Below, piece after piece: positions 27,115 through 36,189 of a DNA stretch of 64,000 nucleotides; position 1 is the stretch's first letter; every line of letters starts with the position of its first letter. Under the pieces are notes generated by a model. It was not told the DNA's origin, did not search any database, and saw only the letters and a list, made by a program, of their open reading frames with translations. Position numbers and translations under genes: made by a program. Source of the stretch: Candidatus Defluviibacterium haderslevense. Lineage in GTDB: Bacteria; Bacteroidota; Bacteroidia; Chitinophagales; Saprospiraceae. The stretch is from positions 2,307,501-2,371,500 of the forward strand of contig JADJRL010000003.1 of the NCBI GenBank assembly GCA_016712225.1, read 5' to 3'.

Positions 27115-28290
27115 TCATTTGTCTTTTAAGAAGGTATAATGATGGCTGTTCGTTTCAATATAATACAAGCCTGTTCTCAAATTACTGACATCAATATGTG
27201 CATGGGTATCAGTAGTACTGTGTTGAATGATTACATTGCCTGTGAGGTCAATAATCTTAATGGTACCTAGTATTGTTGAAGATTCCAGATGTAAAATGTC
27301 GTTTGTGGGAACGGGATAAATCATGTATTTGTGAGATCTAATGTTATCATGAACAGCAGTCGCATTTGGATCCCAGTGAATTGCAAACAACTTGCCTCTT
27401 TGATTATCAAATGATATACTATGAATATTGGAACCAGACGATAGAGGAATTAATTGATTTGATATGGTTTGACCGGAAGCAATATCAATAGTTGCAATAT
27501 AAAACGTAGAGCCTCCAGTTGAATAAGTGAATAAGTATCGTTGATTTATTTTGTCTATTGAAGAACTTCCCCCACCTAAACCGAAAGTTTTTCCGGAGCC
27601 AATTTTATTTATGGCACCAGTTTCAGTATTTATTGAAACCAGGTAGCACAATTGGGTGTTTGAATTTTGGACAAGACCATTTAAAGTGTTCAGGGTGCTA
27701 TTGTAGTAAAAATGTGTAAGTTGATCGCCAGAGGAAAGTCCCAATGCAGGGCTAGAAATTAATGTTCCGCTAATGGCATCAATCGAAAACAATTGATTTC
27801 CAGACATTGCAAAATAGCGATGATTCGTATCGTCATAGGCAGTGGCACCCTGAATAGTTCCTCCAAGGCCCGGTATGGAATGATTAGAAATACTGGTTAA
27901 CATTCCAGTCGAAGGACTTATACTAGCCATGAAGAGTGAGGATGAGGAATTGTCCCGATATAAACCATAAAGGGAATCATTAGTATGGTCATACTTAAAT
28001 TCTCTTGCAAGATTTTGTGAATAGCTGGGATTGTATATAATTGAACCATTAGTAACATCAATGGAATATAAATGATCAACAATTGCCAATCCTCCTTGAA
28101 AAATATATACGCCATGTTTTTCGTCATAGGTCCTTATATTCGGAAGAACCCAATTTATCCCATTAATCGGACCACCGATTTTTGTGAATGAACCCGTTGA
28201 AGTATCTATTTGAATTAAAAACTCACCTTGTGAAAATATTGAGGTTTGTAGTGTAATCAATAGGAGCGAAAGTAATTTTAGATTTTTCAT
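27115..28290 (-). CDS. Secreted repeat protein with type IX sorting domain
   Basis: 391 residues: signal peptide (1-20), then repeating segments of about 45 residues with LxSIDxxTGxxxx motifs (for example LVSINTETGAINKIG and FSIDAISGTLISSP), suggesting a beta-propeller of NHL/YncE type, and a C-terminal region (YPVPTNDILHLES ... LRTGLYYIETN) typical of the type IX secretion sorting domain. Ligand or substrate unknown. Confidence 0.7.
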   Translation of the reverse strand: MKNLKLLSLLLITLQTSIFSQGEFLIQIDTSTGSFTKIGGPINGINWVLPNIRTYDEKHGVYIFQGGLAIVDHLYSIDVTNGSIIYNPSYSQNLAREFKYDHTNDSLYGLYRDNSSSSLFMASISPSTGMLTSISNHSIPGLGGTIQGATAYDDTNHRYFAMSGNQLFSIDAISGTLISSPALGLSSGDQLTHFYYNSTLNTLNGLVQNSNTQLCYLVSINTETGAINKIGSGKTFGLGGGSSSIDKINQRYLFTYSTGGSTFYIATIDIASGQTISNQLIPLSSGSNIHSISFDNQRGKLFAIHWDPNATAVHDNIRSHKYMIYPVPTNDILHLESSTILGTIKIIDLTGNVIIQHSTTDTHAHIDVSNLRTGLYYIETNSHHYTFLKDK

Positions 28291-28347
28291 GTCAAATGTT
28301 TTTTTACAAGAAAGTTTTATTCATTGACTGGTGCGTAGCTACATTGT

Positions 28348-29145
28348 TTAGGTATTGATTTGACGCACCCGTTGTCCATCAATGAAATCTAAAGTTATTG
28401 ATAAAAATTCAATGATGGAATCATAAATTGGAACATGGTCCCCATTGGGGATAACGCATAGAGCGGAATTAGGTATTGAACGGTAAATACTTAAAGCAAT
28501 ATCAACTGGAAAAAATGGATCACGATCACCATGAACAATAAGAGTTAGTGCAGTAATGATCGATAAATTTTGTTCATTAAAATTCATGTCATCATAATTT
28601 TCTTGAAATGCTTTGAACTGTTTTATAAGTTGGCGAATCTGCTCCTCACCTCGTTTTGCACATTCCTGATACATGTCTTTAACTTCTTTTGGTAATGTTT
28701 CAAACGAAGCTCTACCCATAATGGTTCTGGCTTGTTTGGGAAAATAATACGTGGAACTAATTAATACCATGGATTCAATTTGGCTCGGGCGAGAAGTAGC
28801 CATGTGTAATAATATCATACCTCCGGTACTCATTCCCATAGCTGAAAACTGATTAATCCCTAATTTTTCAAGCAATAAGAAAACATCCTGAGCAGCTTCC
28901 ATGTGAGTGAACCCTTCGTCGGGATTGGAGGAGTGACCATGTCCTCGGAGATCAACAATTATAAGTCTGTGATTTTCTGAAAGCTTATCGCTAAATGGTA
29001 GCCAATTTTGTGAACAACCACCAAAACCGTGCAAGAGTACTAATGGCTGTCCGACACCAAATGCTTCGTAATACAAATCAATATTTCTAATTTTTACAGT
29101 ATGCCCTCGATTCGATGTTATTTTAGGAGCGTATTCCTTTGCCAT
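28348..29145 (-). CDS. Alpha/beta hydrolase
   Basis: 265 residues. Oxyanion HGFGG (about 39-43), nucleophile elbow GMSTGG (Ser about 105), acid in HGDRDPFFP (about 215), and histidine in NGDHVPIYD (about 240) give a full catalytic triad. No signal peptide; cytoplasmic. Substrate not inferable. Confidence 0.85.
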   Translation of the reverse strand: MAKEYAPKITSNRGHTVKIRNIDLYYEAFGVGQPLVLLHGFGGCSQNWLPFSDKLSENHRLIIVDLRGHGHSSNPDEGFTHMEAAQDVFLLLEKLGINQFSAMGMSTGGMILLHMATSRPSQIESMVLISSTYYFPKQARTIMGRASFETLPKEVKDMYQECAKRGEEQIRQLIKQFKAFQENYDDMNFNEQNLSIITALTLIVHGDRDPFFPVDIALSIYRSIPNSALCVIPNGDHVPIYDSIIEFLSITLDFIDGQRVRQINT

Positions 29146-29333
29146 ACGAAATTAATACTGATCTTATTGTTGAATTGTTGATTATTGCAATGATCTAACC
29201 CTCACACTTAAATCATTGTTTCAATAGATGCCTACTCTAGGAAATGATCTTTAAGTTCATTGATTTCGAATCAATAAAATTACTTCCAATTGTGTGGATT
29301 CAATATTTAAGCACAATATTGGAAGTGTTTCTA

Positions 29334-29861
29334 TTAACGTGTATAAGTCCCAAATCCTGTCGTATTTGATTTCGATGTGACCCCCGCGCCCAAAATCTGA
29401 TTGACCTCCTTTTGAAATTTCAAACTCAATGTTGTACTTGTGAGCGTTAATATTTCAAACTCAGCAACGTCTTTTGTGGAAGCACTCGAAAAAATTAATT
29501 TATTGCCATTTTTAACCCAAGTTCCAGTTTCATTTGAGTTTATAGGTTGGTTCGTTATAACCTCTCCTGAACCAGGATTGTTTGTGAGTTTAATATTGTA
29601 AGAACCTGTGGTGGTAAATGTGTTTGGATTACTAGTTATTATCATTTTTGGATCAACAAAGTTATTAGCTACACCTGTATAAAAGACAGTAAGTGTTTGT
29701 CCAGTTGCAGATACAGTCGTTGTACTGGATCCAGTGTAGTGATAATCTGTCAAATTCCAAGTACCAACCAATTCATCACTACTAATACTGTCCTCATCCT
29801 TATTACAGGCAAAAATAGACATTAAAAAAAATGCTAAGGCGGTTAATTTGATTATTTTCAT
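29334..29861 (-). CDS. Lipocalin-like lipoprotein
   Basis: 175 residues with lipoprotein signal (FFLMSIFACNKDED; Cys at 19), followed by LVGTWNLTDYHY, the strand that opens lipocalin-like domains, and GTWVKNGNKLIFSS, the second typical strand. Function unknown. A near-match TATCTTCG -7 element lies about 30 bp upstream. Confidence 0.65.
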   Translation of the reverse strand: MKIIKLTALAFFLMSIFACNKDEDSISSDELVGTWNLTDYHYTGSSTTTVSATGQTLTVFYTGVANNFVDPKMIITSNPNTFTTTGSYNIKLTNNPGSGEVITNQPINSNETGTWVKNGNKLIFSSASTKDVAEFEILTLTSTTLSLKFQKEVNQILGAGVTSKSNTTGFGTYTR

Positions 29862-30040
29862 AGTTTAAGATTTAAAGTGATATACGAAGATAATGTAATT
29901 ATATTTAAATTTTTTAAAAAAGATCCATAAAAATGAAATATATCGACATTTGCCGTAAGACTTTTTCAGGTCGAATTGTGGAGACTAGTGTTCTTTTTAA
30001 TGAGACACGTATCTGCGGTTTAATATATAATTTTTAGATG

Positions 30041-31438
30041 TTACTTGTCCTTTTTCGTCTTGTTAATAAGTTCAATGGTGTAATCCAATACAGTATCTTT
30101 ATTTTCTAAAATGTCTTTAAGAATAGGTTCTACATTATGATCAGGTATAACTCCGTGACCATCATTATTTAATTTATCTGTGATGACAAATTGTTTTGTA
30201 GGTAGTTGAACCTGAATTTTAGTGTTTGGAAGCGTTATATCTTTAGTAAATCCTGCAATTACATGCGGATTGCCACCTGTTTCTTGCCCTATGAATGTAG
30301 CTCTATGGTTGGATTGTAAGCATGATGCAACAATACCCGAATTAGAAAAACTACCACCATTTATTAGAACATACAGCTTGCCTTTAAATGGATTTGATTC
30401 TGGTATATGCTGTCCTAAGGAAGGCCCTTTACATTGTTTTAACTTATTTTTATCTACGCGATAATATTTCTGAACGATTGAAAAAGGCTTGTCTAACAAA
30501 TAGGAAAGTAAATACACTCCATTCTCTATATCACCACCTTGATTATTTCTTAAATCTAATATGAGAGTTTCAGTTTGGCTGTTTTTAATTTGCTCAAAGA
30601 ATGATGCAATGACTGATTTGAAATTTTGTTTATAATCTTTCTTTAAAGCATCATTATGAAAATCTTTTATAGTAAGTATAGCGTAGTTGTTTTCGTTTAT
30701 AATATTAAGTTTCAGTCCATCACTCGGTAGGTTTGAAAAGGTTTTGTTAGGGTAATGTTTTTGACGGTAGTAAAAAATACTATCTATTGGAAGTGCTTTT
30801 ATTGAAGCAGTAAATACTTGTCCATTTGTTTTATAGTCTATATCATAATTGCTTGGGTGGTCATAAATTAAACTATAATATTGTCTGAAATAGTTATTTA
30901 ATATCCAATTGGGATAAGTTAAATTGTAGCCATCTCTTACTAGTCTTGTGCTTAATTGTTGGATAATTTCGCTAACTTCAACATGGTTGATCCTGATAAT
31001 TTCTGATCCTATTGGTATTGATCCATCATGAGTATAAACCATATCTATGAATAATTGGTGGTTTAGAATTGCAAAATGATAGGGAAGAAAATGACTCATG
31101 CTGAAATGAAAATTTATATTTGTTGGACTTGGTAATAATATTGTATGTCCATCTTTTATCATTGAACTTATGATAGCAATATGTTTATAAAACTCCAATT
31201 CTGTCATTGGTTTAGAAATTCCATTTTCTAAACTGTCAAACACCTGATCCATATTAGATTTTGATGTGTATAAATGGAGACCTGGGTGCTTATTTTCAAG
31301 TTTGTTTTTTAAATATTTTAAATCAGTTTTCAGTTCATTTGTTGAATAAAACAAATTTGGCGCAACATTTTTTTGTGCAAATGTTGTACTAATAAAAAAT
31401 TGAAAGGTCAGAATTATGACTACAATTTGTCTTGTCAT
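30041..31438 (-). CDS. S41-family (C-terminal-processing-like) peptidase
   Basis: 465 residues: signal peptide (1-22), helical N-terminal part (about 30-100), a degenerate PDZ-like part (IGSEIIRINHVEV, about 145-160), and the S41 core with LILDLRNNQGGDIENG (about 295-310) and the serine region VLINGGSFSNSGIVAS (about 350-365). Exported serine peptidase or peptidase-like protein; substrate unknown. Confidence 0.78.
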   Translation of the reverse strand: MTRQIVVIILTFQFFISTTFAQKNVAPNLFYSTNELKTDLKYLKNKLENKHPGLHLYTSKSNMDQVFDSLENGISKPMTELEFYKHIAIISSMIKDGHTILLPSPTNINFHFSMSHFLPYHFAILNHQLFIDMVYTHDGSIPIGSEIIRINHVEVSEIIQQLSTRLVRDGYNLTYPNWILNNYFRQYYSLIYDHPSNYDIDYKTNGQVFTASIKALPIDSIFYYRQKHYPNKTFSNLPSDGLKLNIINENNYAILTIKDFHNDALKKDYKQNFKSVIASFFEQIKNSQTETLILDLRNNQGGDIENGVYLLSYLLDKPFSIVQKYYRVDKNKLKQCKGPSLGQHIPESNPFKGKLYVLINGGSFSNSGIVASCLQSNHRATFIGQETGGNPHVIAGFTKDITLPNTKIQVQLPTKQFVITDKLNNDGHGVIPDHNVEPILKDILENKDTVLDYTIELINKTKKDK

Positions 31439-31746
31439 AGGATAACGGAAGCTTGTGGTTAGAGATAATTATTTTGATTTGGAGATCATGTCGACAATCC
31501 ATTTTAATGATTGGCAGAATCTAAAATCGCACTTCAAATTTACTTCTTTTATTTATATGAAATCATGTTCTATATCGTTTTATAATACACTGATATTATT
31601 CGTATGCTGTCCGTCGAATTTATATGCGACGTAATGCAATTGCATTCATAAAAAATAGCTTCAAAGCACAAATACAACGCTACATCGAACATTCGGACTT
31701 CTTCTCTAATTCTTGACAATAATTATTGTAATGATCATATTTACAT
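31439..31746. other. Gene-free stretch upstream of the S41 peptidase
   Basis: About 308 bp of AT-rich sequence with no open frame of note, no tRNA-like structure and no attC-like repeat. It may hold the promoter for the S41 gene. Confidence 0.35.
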
Positions 31747-32445
31747 TCAACAAATCAATAATAATCGACACACTCCAGCCTCTTCAATTGGTGCACGGTG
31801 AACACAAGGGAGTACCTTGCTCTCAGGATGATCTACCGCTAGCCTCCAAATATTGCCAATGCCCAAACTCACCGGGTGGGCATCTGGTTTAGCCTGATAA
31901 TGAAGATCAAAAAAATGTTCCCTTAAAAAATTTTCAAATCCTTCATCTGGTCCAAAATAAATTTTTTGAAGTTCATTACGTATTTCAGGAACCAGAATTT
32001 TCTGTTCCGCATGTGAATTGGATATTATTTCACTAGATTCACCACAATAGGTGCATAAAAATGTATCTGTAGGAATGGGAGAGCGATCTACATGAAATGA
32101 ATAAACATCGGTCGGAAAAAAAGGAAAATGATCATCTCTGTCATAGCACTTGATCAAATTAAGTATTGGGGATGCACCATGGTTCCGTAATTGATTCAAG
32201 TCATGTAAGAGTATATCACGGGCCTGTTGTCCTGATTCGCTCAACTGAAGTTCTACAAGTTCATCTTCTTCAATTACCCTTATATTATCGTGTAGTTCTA
32301 ACTTTTTAACAATCTCTAAAAAATCACCTGAGAGTTTACGATTCCAACATATGGCATTCATGCTTCCATGAAAAGTTGTATTAACGAGATCATGAAAATT
32401 CGTAACATATTGAATGTGATGCTCATCGTAATTTTTATCTGACAT
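31747..32445 (-). CDS. DUF1826 protein
   Basis: 232 residues. FHVDRSPIPTDTFLCTYCGESSE (about 118-140 in part) and the C-terminal HRAPIEEAGVCRLLLIC (about 215-232), with conserved histidines and cysteines, match DUF1826, a family often near zinc-response genes such as GTPase zinc chaperones. No zinc genes are adjacent here. Possibly a metal-dependent dioxygenase-like fold; unproven. Confidence 0.6.
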   Translation of the reverse strand: MSDKNYDEHHIQYVTNFHDLVNTTFHGSMNAICWNRKLSGDFLEIVKKLELHDNIRVIEEDELVELQLSESGQQARDILLHDLNQLRNHGASPILNLIKCYDRDDHFPFFPTDVYSFHVDRSPIPTDTFLCTYCGESSEIISNSHAEQKILVPEIRNELQKIYFGPDEGFENFLREHFFDLHYQAKPDAHPVSLGIGNIWRLAVDHPESKVLPCVHRAPIEEAGVCRLLLIC

Positions 32446-32773
32446 ATTGGGTAATATTAGTAAGCATGTTTTTTAAAATGACTAGAAAATCATGACTATA
32501 ACAATCATCGAGCTATAAGAAATTAAGCTAAAATTGAATAGTATAGTTTTATCTCTATTCTTAAAGTTTATTTCTTTTAGCCAGATTATCATACTTCAGT
32601 ATGGGGTTTTAAAGATACGAAAAGTTATCGATTCCAAATAACATAAAGGTATGATCTAACTTTTTTGAATTCGGAGTATAAAGCTTCTATGAATCAACAT
32701 AGCGCACAATTCTTCTACAAAATGTTTAAAACTGTGATTAATTCTTTGAAATTAAAAGCTGTTCATTAAATTC
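32446..32773. other. Gene-free stretch
   Basis: About 328 bp, AT-rich. A TATCTTTA sequence lies on the minus strand near 32609, but far from the DUF1826 start. No repeat, RNA gene or convincing ORF seen. Confidence 0.35.
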
Positions 32774-33232
32774 TTATTGTTCACAAAGTTCTTTCAATTT
32801 CTCTAATGCATTTGGGTAGGTTTCGTTCATGAAAGATTCAAAATCTTCTGTGGTGTCTAGGTCAACAATTAAGGTTGTAGATTCGTTGTTTACTTCGAAG
32901 GTATAGTTTTCGAATCCATTCGCCCATTTTTCCACTTCTGGTCCTTCGGTAATTTCCTTGTCACCTTTAACAAGTCCATAGTGTTGTATCGAAACAAATT
33001 GGTTGGGAATATTTTCAACGATCTTAGAAACCATACCCCCTTTTTCTCCTTTCTCATCGACTCCAATAAATAATATTTTATTTCCCTTATCCCAATTTCC
33101 TTCATAACTTGATGTAGGGTTAAAGATTGCGGTCCATTGTTCATAAGTTGATTTATTACTAATGCCGAGCATAATATCATAAATCTTGGACACAGGTGCA
33201 TTGATACTTACTTTGAATTGTAATTTTGTCAT
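32774..33232 (-). CDS. SRPBCC (AHSA1/START-like) domain protein
   Basis: 152 residues. The N-terminal strand KFKVSINAPVSKIYDIML and a C-terminal long helix (FMNETYPNALEKLKELCEQ) frame a helix-grip fold of the SRPBCC superfamily. Such proteins bind hydrophobic ligands or act in stress responses; no specific role can be assigned. It marks roughly the last gene before the integron-like region. Confidence 0.75.
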   Translation of the reverse strand: MTKLQFKVSINAPVSKIYDIMLGISNKSTYEQWTAIFNPTSSYEGNWDKGNKILFIGVDEKGEKGGMVSKIVENIPNQFVSIQHYGLVKGDKEITEGPEVEKWANGFENYTFEVNNESTTLIVDLDTTEDFESFMNETYPNALEKLKELCEQ

Positions 33233-33484
33233 AATATTTATATTTGTTTAATTGAATTTTTCGATTTTATTTTTTTGTTAAACTTGGTGGTCGATTAACG
33301 TAGTCTTTAACTCCATGGGATTTGATAAGTTCAAATTTATAAAATAAAATGAATGGGTCAAATTATGTAGATACATCTTTATTTTCACCATCGATAAACC
33401 TTTGAATTTAAGTCTAGTCCATAAGGCTAAAAAGCAGTTAAATGGCACTGATTTAGTAGGAAAATATTTCATAGAATATTTCAA

Positions 33485-33874
33485 ATTGATTGCATCTTTA
33501 AAGCCTTACTCTTTAGTAAGGCATAAAAATAATGCGCAACGTTTATAACTTTCATAATTTATTTAAAAAATATTATTTCGGTAACAAATTTTATTAATAC
33601 CTAGCAAATAATAGTATATTTCCGGACTTTCATTATCATGCACTGTTTGTATAGTTTGAGTTGAAATGATCTCGTTGTTATAGTAAATAATGGGATCTTT
33701 ATATGCCTAGTCTCTTTGTGCGAAAATAGACACAGTTTATGTTTTTATTTGAATTTTATCATAGACGCCAATTCCATGGCTTCATCCATTCAGTTGTTCC
33801 CTTCTTTATTGCAAGTCAAGCCGTGTAACAAAATATTCATAATTTTCCTTAGGAGGAGACAAGCAGGCTTCTGG
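33485..33874. other. Gene-free stretch before the cassette region
   Basis: About 390 bp without a credible gene. It contains one hairpin listed separately (33503-33522). A 68-codon frame at 33278-33484 to its left is rejected as non-coding. Confidence 0.35.
33503..33522. terminator. Short perfect hairpin, possible terminator
   Basis: GCCTTACT / CTTT loop / AGTAAGGC, an 8-bp perfect stem. The following sequence is only moderately T-rich on either strand, so termination is a weak inference. Confidence 0.35.
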
Positions 33875-33918
33875 ATCTAACAGCTTGCCTCGGCTATATG
33901 GCGAGGTACTCTTAGCTA
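33875..33918 (-). repeat. Tentative very short attC-like site
   Basis: Arms CTAACAGCTTGCCTCG and CGAGGTACTCTTAG pair imperfectly around a small loop. The left core ATCTAAC fits RYYYAAC exactly, the right core is CTTAGCT. The stop codon of the next gene lies in the right core, as in several true cassettes. At about 44 bp it is shorter than usual attC sites, so it may be an ordinary terminator. Confidence 0.3.
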
Positions 33919-34382
33919 TTAGCTAAAGTTTTTATTAATTTATCAATACGTCTTTTATTTTGTTGTTGCAATAAAGATGGACTTAAATTCATCAATATAT
34001 TCACGATCAGAATGGTTAAGCCAAACAGCCATTCTGTTTTATAAAATTTCATCAATACAAAAAACATTACAAATACAAATCCTATCAAATGGTCAATTTC
34101 TGAGCTCGTCATTTCTACACGAAGAACATGCAAGTCCGCTATTTCGATTTTATTTCTAAGTTTAAGTTTCTGATTGAAGTATTTAAATGGGGTATTTTTC
34201 ACAACCCACTTAACAATGTCAACTCCTAAGCATTTATTCAATTTTTCACTTTTTATTAAATTTAACTTGGATAATCGATTGTTGTAGAATTTTGTTTTTT
34301 TCAAAATTGCATTGACAGTCATTCCAACAATGAATGAAATAAATGTTATTGCAATGCTGAATGATATATATTTTGAAAGCAT
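33912..34382 (-). CDS. Small membrane protein of unknown function, possible first or last cassette gene
   Basis: 156 residues with an N-terminal membrane helix (about 5-25) and two C-terminal helices (about 100-137), ending QQQNKRRIDKLIK. The motif MTSSEIDHLIGF followed by two helices resembles a widespread Bacteroidota membrane family sometimes annotated as glycosyl-diaponeurosporenoate acyltransferase (CrtO-like); I hold this only as a possibility. Its stop codon overlaps a tentative short attC, and a decayed attC lies just upstream, so it may be the most distal cassette of the array. Confidence 0.6.
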   Translation of the reverse strand: MLSKYISFSIAITFISFIVGMTVNAILKKTKFYNNRLSKLNLIKSEKLNKCLGVDIVKWVVKNTPFKYFNQKLKLRNKIEIADLHVLRVEMTSSEIDHLIGFVFVMFFVLMKFYKTEWLFGLTILIVNILMNLSPSLLQQQNKRRIDKLIKTLANS

Positions 34383-34398
34383 TTTATTTTGTTAAAGT

Positions 34399-34560
34399 TG
34401 TTAAACGGTTTTTTGGATTTGCGAAGATGGGAGTTTTAGTACTAAGCTTCATTCTTTTCCCGACTGCCTCATTCAGGCGGTGGAGAACTGAACTTCTTCC
34501 ACATACAAATTTGACTGAGATGTCCAGCAGCCATGCTATGGTAAACCTCATGTAGATGGT
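34399..34560 (-). repeat. Decayed attC site at the distal end of the array
   Basis: The left arm (GTTAAACGG.. GGATTTGCGAAGATGGGAG) and the right arm (CCAGCAGCCATGCTATGG then GTAGATGG) each resemble intact sites such as 47284-47416, but the two arms no longer pair well and the right core is GTAGATGG instead of GTTAATGG. A small palindromic element (34460-34481) sits inside. Confidence 0.5.
34460..34481. repeat. Small palindromic element copy 1
   Basis: CCCGACTGCCTCATTCAGGCGG. It shares the CCGACT-C-TC-TTCAG-CGG pattern with a second copy at 36621-36645 inside a coding region. Inserted within the decayed attC. Confidence 0.4.
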
Positions 34561-34565
34561 GGTTT

Positions 34566-35951
34566 TTATTGTCTAATTAATTCTTTATGAACTTTCGTTT
34601 CAGGTTGTGTCATTATATATTTTTCGACTGTATTGTCTTTAATAATAAATTCATAGAATACATCTGGACTATTTCTCATCAATTGAAATTTAGTTTTTGA
34701 TATGGCTTTAAGTTCAAATTTTTCTCCATCGTCTATTATTCTATAAAGTGTTCCATTTTCATAAATCAGTTTCACGATTTTTCCTTTACTATTTTTATAT
34801 TCACCTGCAAATATCTCTTTTTCCTCATTAGTAAGTTCAATGTATTTTATGGGTTCAATATGATATAGCATGCGCCTCAAATCTGTTACGGGTATATATG
34901 TATTTTCATTGGAATAATTTAAAAGTACTATAATGGTCTTATCATTTTGAATATGCCTGTCAATAAATGTTAAATATCCGGGCCATCCACCACTATGATT
35001 TACGATGTTTCCATAGACTCCATTATCTTCTATAAACCACCCAAATCCGTAATTTGATTTGGTTTTATCATTTAACTCGGATGAAGTGAATACTTCATTT
35101 TTACTTTCTTTTGAAATTAATTGGGTTGTGTACAAAGCGCGGTCCCATTTTAGTAAGTCGACAACTGTTGAATTTACAGTTCCGTCTCCAACAATACCAT
35201 CCAGCCATACAACCTGTTTTGTTTCATTTAAGAAGTCTGGTAAGGTGTACTTTTTCAAACTATCGGAATAAACAAAACCATAAGCATAATTGGCTACTTT
35301 TTTAGGTGCATATCTTCTTGTGTAAACAAATGTGTTAGTCATTTTTAAGGGTTTAAATAATACTTTACTTAAATAAGCTCCATATGACATACCAGTGACT
35401 CGTTCTATTATTGTTGCTAAAAGTGCATATCCGGTATTGCTATACTGCCATTGGGTATTGGATTCAAATAAAACGGATGGCTTAAATTTTGCAAATAGGT
35501 TGATAATGTCATCATTAATAGCGATTTTACTTTTATCAAATACGGTATCCATTATTTCCATATAGTCGGGTAGTCCGCTTGTATGATTTAACAAATGTCT
35601 TATAGTTATATTATCATAATGTGAAAGTTCAGGAATATACTTGGACATTTTATCGTCATAATTTAATTTCTTTTTTTCTTTAAGTATTACAATAGCCATC
35701 GCTGTAAATTGTTTGGATATGGACGCCAATTCAAAAATTGAATGCTCATTTAATTTTTCTTTTGTGCTGTCATTTGTAAAACCAAAAGATTTTTTATAAA
35801 CTACTTTTCCTTTTTCGGCGATTAATATATTCCCATTGAGGTTTCCATTTTTATACATTGAAGTCAATAAACTATCCATTTTTGATATGTGGTCTTGTCC
35901 AAAAGCTTTTTGTCCAATGAAAAGTATGATCATTATTATTGTTGATTTCAT
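34566..35951 (-). CDS. Serine hydrolase of the beta-lactamase / class C (S12) family
   Basis: 461 residues: signal peptide (1-18), then the S12 core with ASISKQF (catalytic SxxK, about residue 76-79), QYSNTGYALL (YxN motif, about 168), and NHSGGWPGYLTF (HxG motif, about 320). The C-terminal ~100 residues form an extra beta domain common in Bacteroidota members. Exported; probably an esterase or D-amino-peptidase rather than a resistance enzyme. Cassette: the decayed attC lies 5 bp after its stop. Confidence 0.85.
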   Translation of the reverse strand: MKSTIIMIILFIGQKAFGQDHISKMDSLLTSMYKNGNLNGNILIAEKGKVVYKKSFGFTNDSTKEKLNEHSIFELASISKQFTAMAIVILKEKKKLNYDDKMSKYIPELSHYDNITIRHLLNHTSGLPDYMEIMDTVFDKSKIAINDDIINLFAKFKPSVLFESNTQWQYSNTGYALLATIIERVTGMSYGAYLSKVLFKPLKMTNTFVYTRRYAPKKVANYAYGFVYSDSLKKYTLPDFLNETKQVVWLDGIVGDGTVNSTVVDLLKWDRALYTTQLISKESKNEVFTSSELNDKTKSNYGFGWFIEDNGVYGNIVNHSGGWPGYLTFIDRHIQNDKTIIVLLNYSNENTYIPVTDLRRMLYHIEPIKYIELTNEEKEIFAGEYKNSKGKIVKLIYENGTLYRIIDDGEKFELKAISKTKFQLMRNSPDVFYEFIIKDNTVEKYIMTQPETKVHKELIRQ

Positions 35952-36001
35952 TTTTTTGGTTTTTTATTATGGTCTATGTGATCTGTTTTTTGGTATAAAT
36001 G

Positions 36002-36131
36002 CGCTAACAGTTTCTGGCTTGGCTATGGTGGCGATTTTCACCACAAATGTTGATGTGGAGAACCAATGTTTGATTAACTACAAATGTTTCAACGGAGAAC
36101 TGGGCTGCCACTTTTGCCAAACCTGTTTTAT
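36002..36131 (-). repeat. attC site
   Basis: Cores CGCTAAC and GTTTTAT; arms GGCTTGGCTATGGTGGC and GCTGCCACTTTTGCCAA pair with mismatches. Closely related in its centre to sites at 37386 and 44235. Belongs to the propeller lipoprotein cassette on its right. Confidence 0.8.
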
Positions 36132-36189
36132 ACGTACGTGCTATTCTTTGCAAGGTTGTCTATTTTAATTTTCATTTGTCCATTCATAA

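Noticed and set aside
33278..33484. 68-codon minus-strand frame next to the SRPBCC gene
   Set aside because: No recognisable features; overlaps likely promoter space.
34566..35951. Beta-lactam resistance gene
   Set aside because: S12 family motifs are present, but Bacteroidota members with C-terminal extensions are mostly esterases or peptidases; no evidence for lactamase activity.
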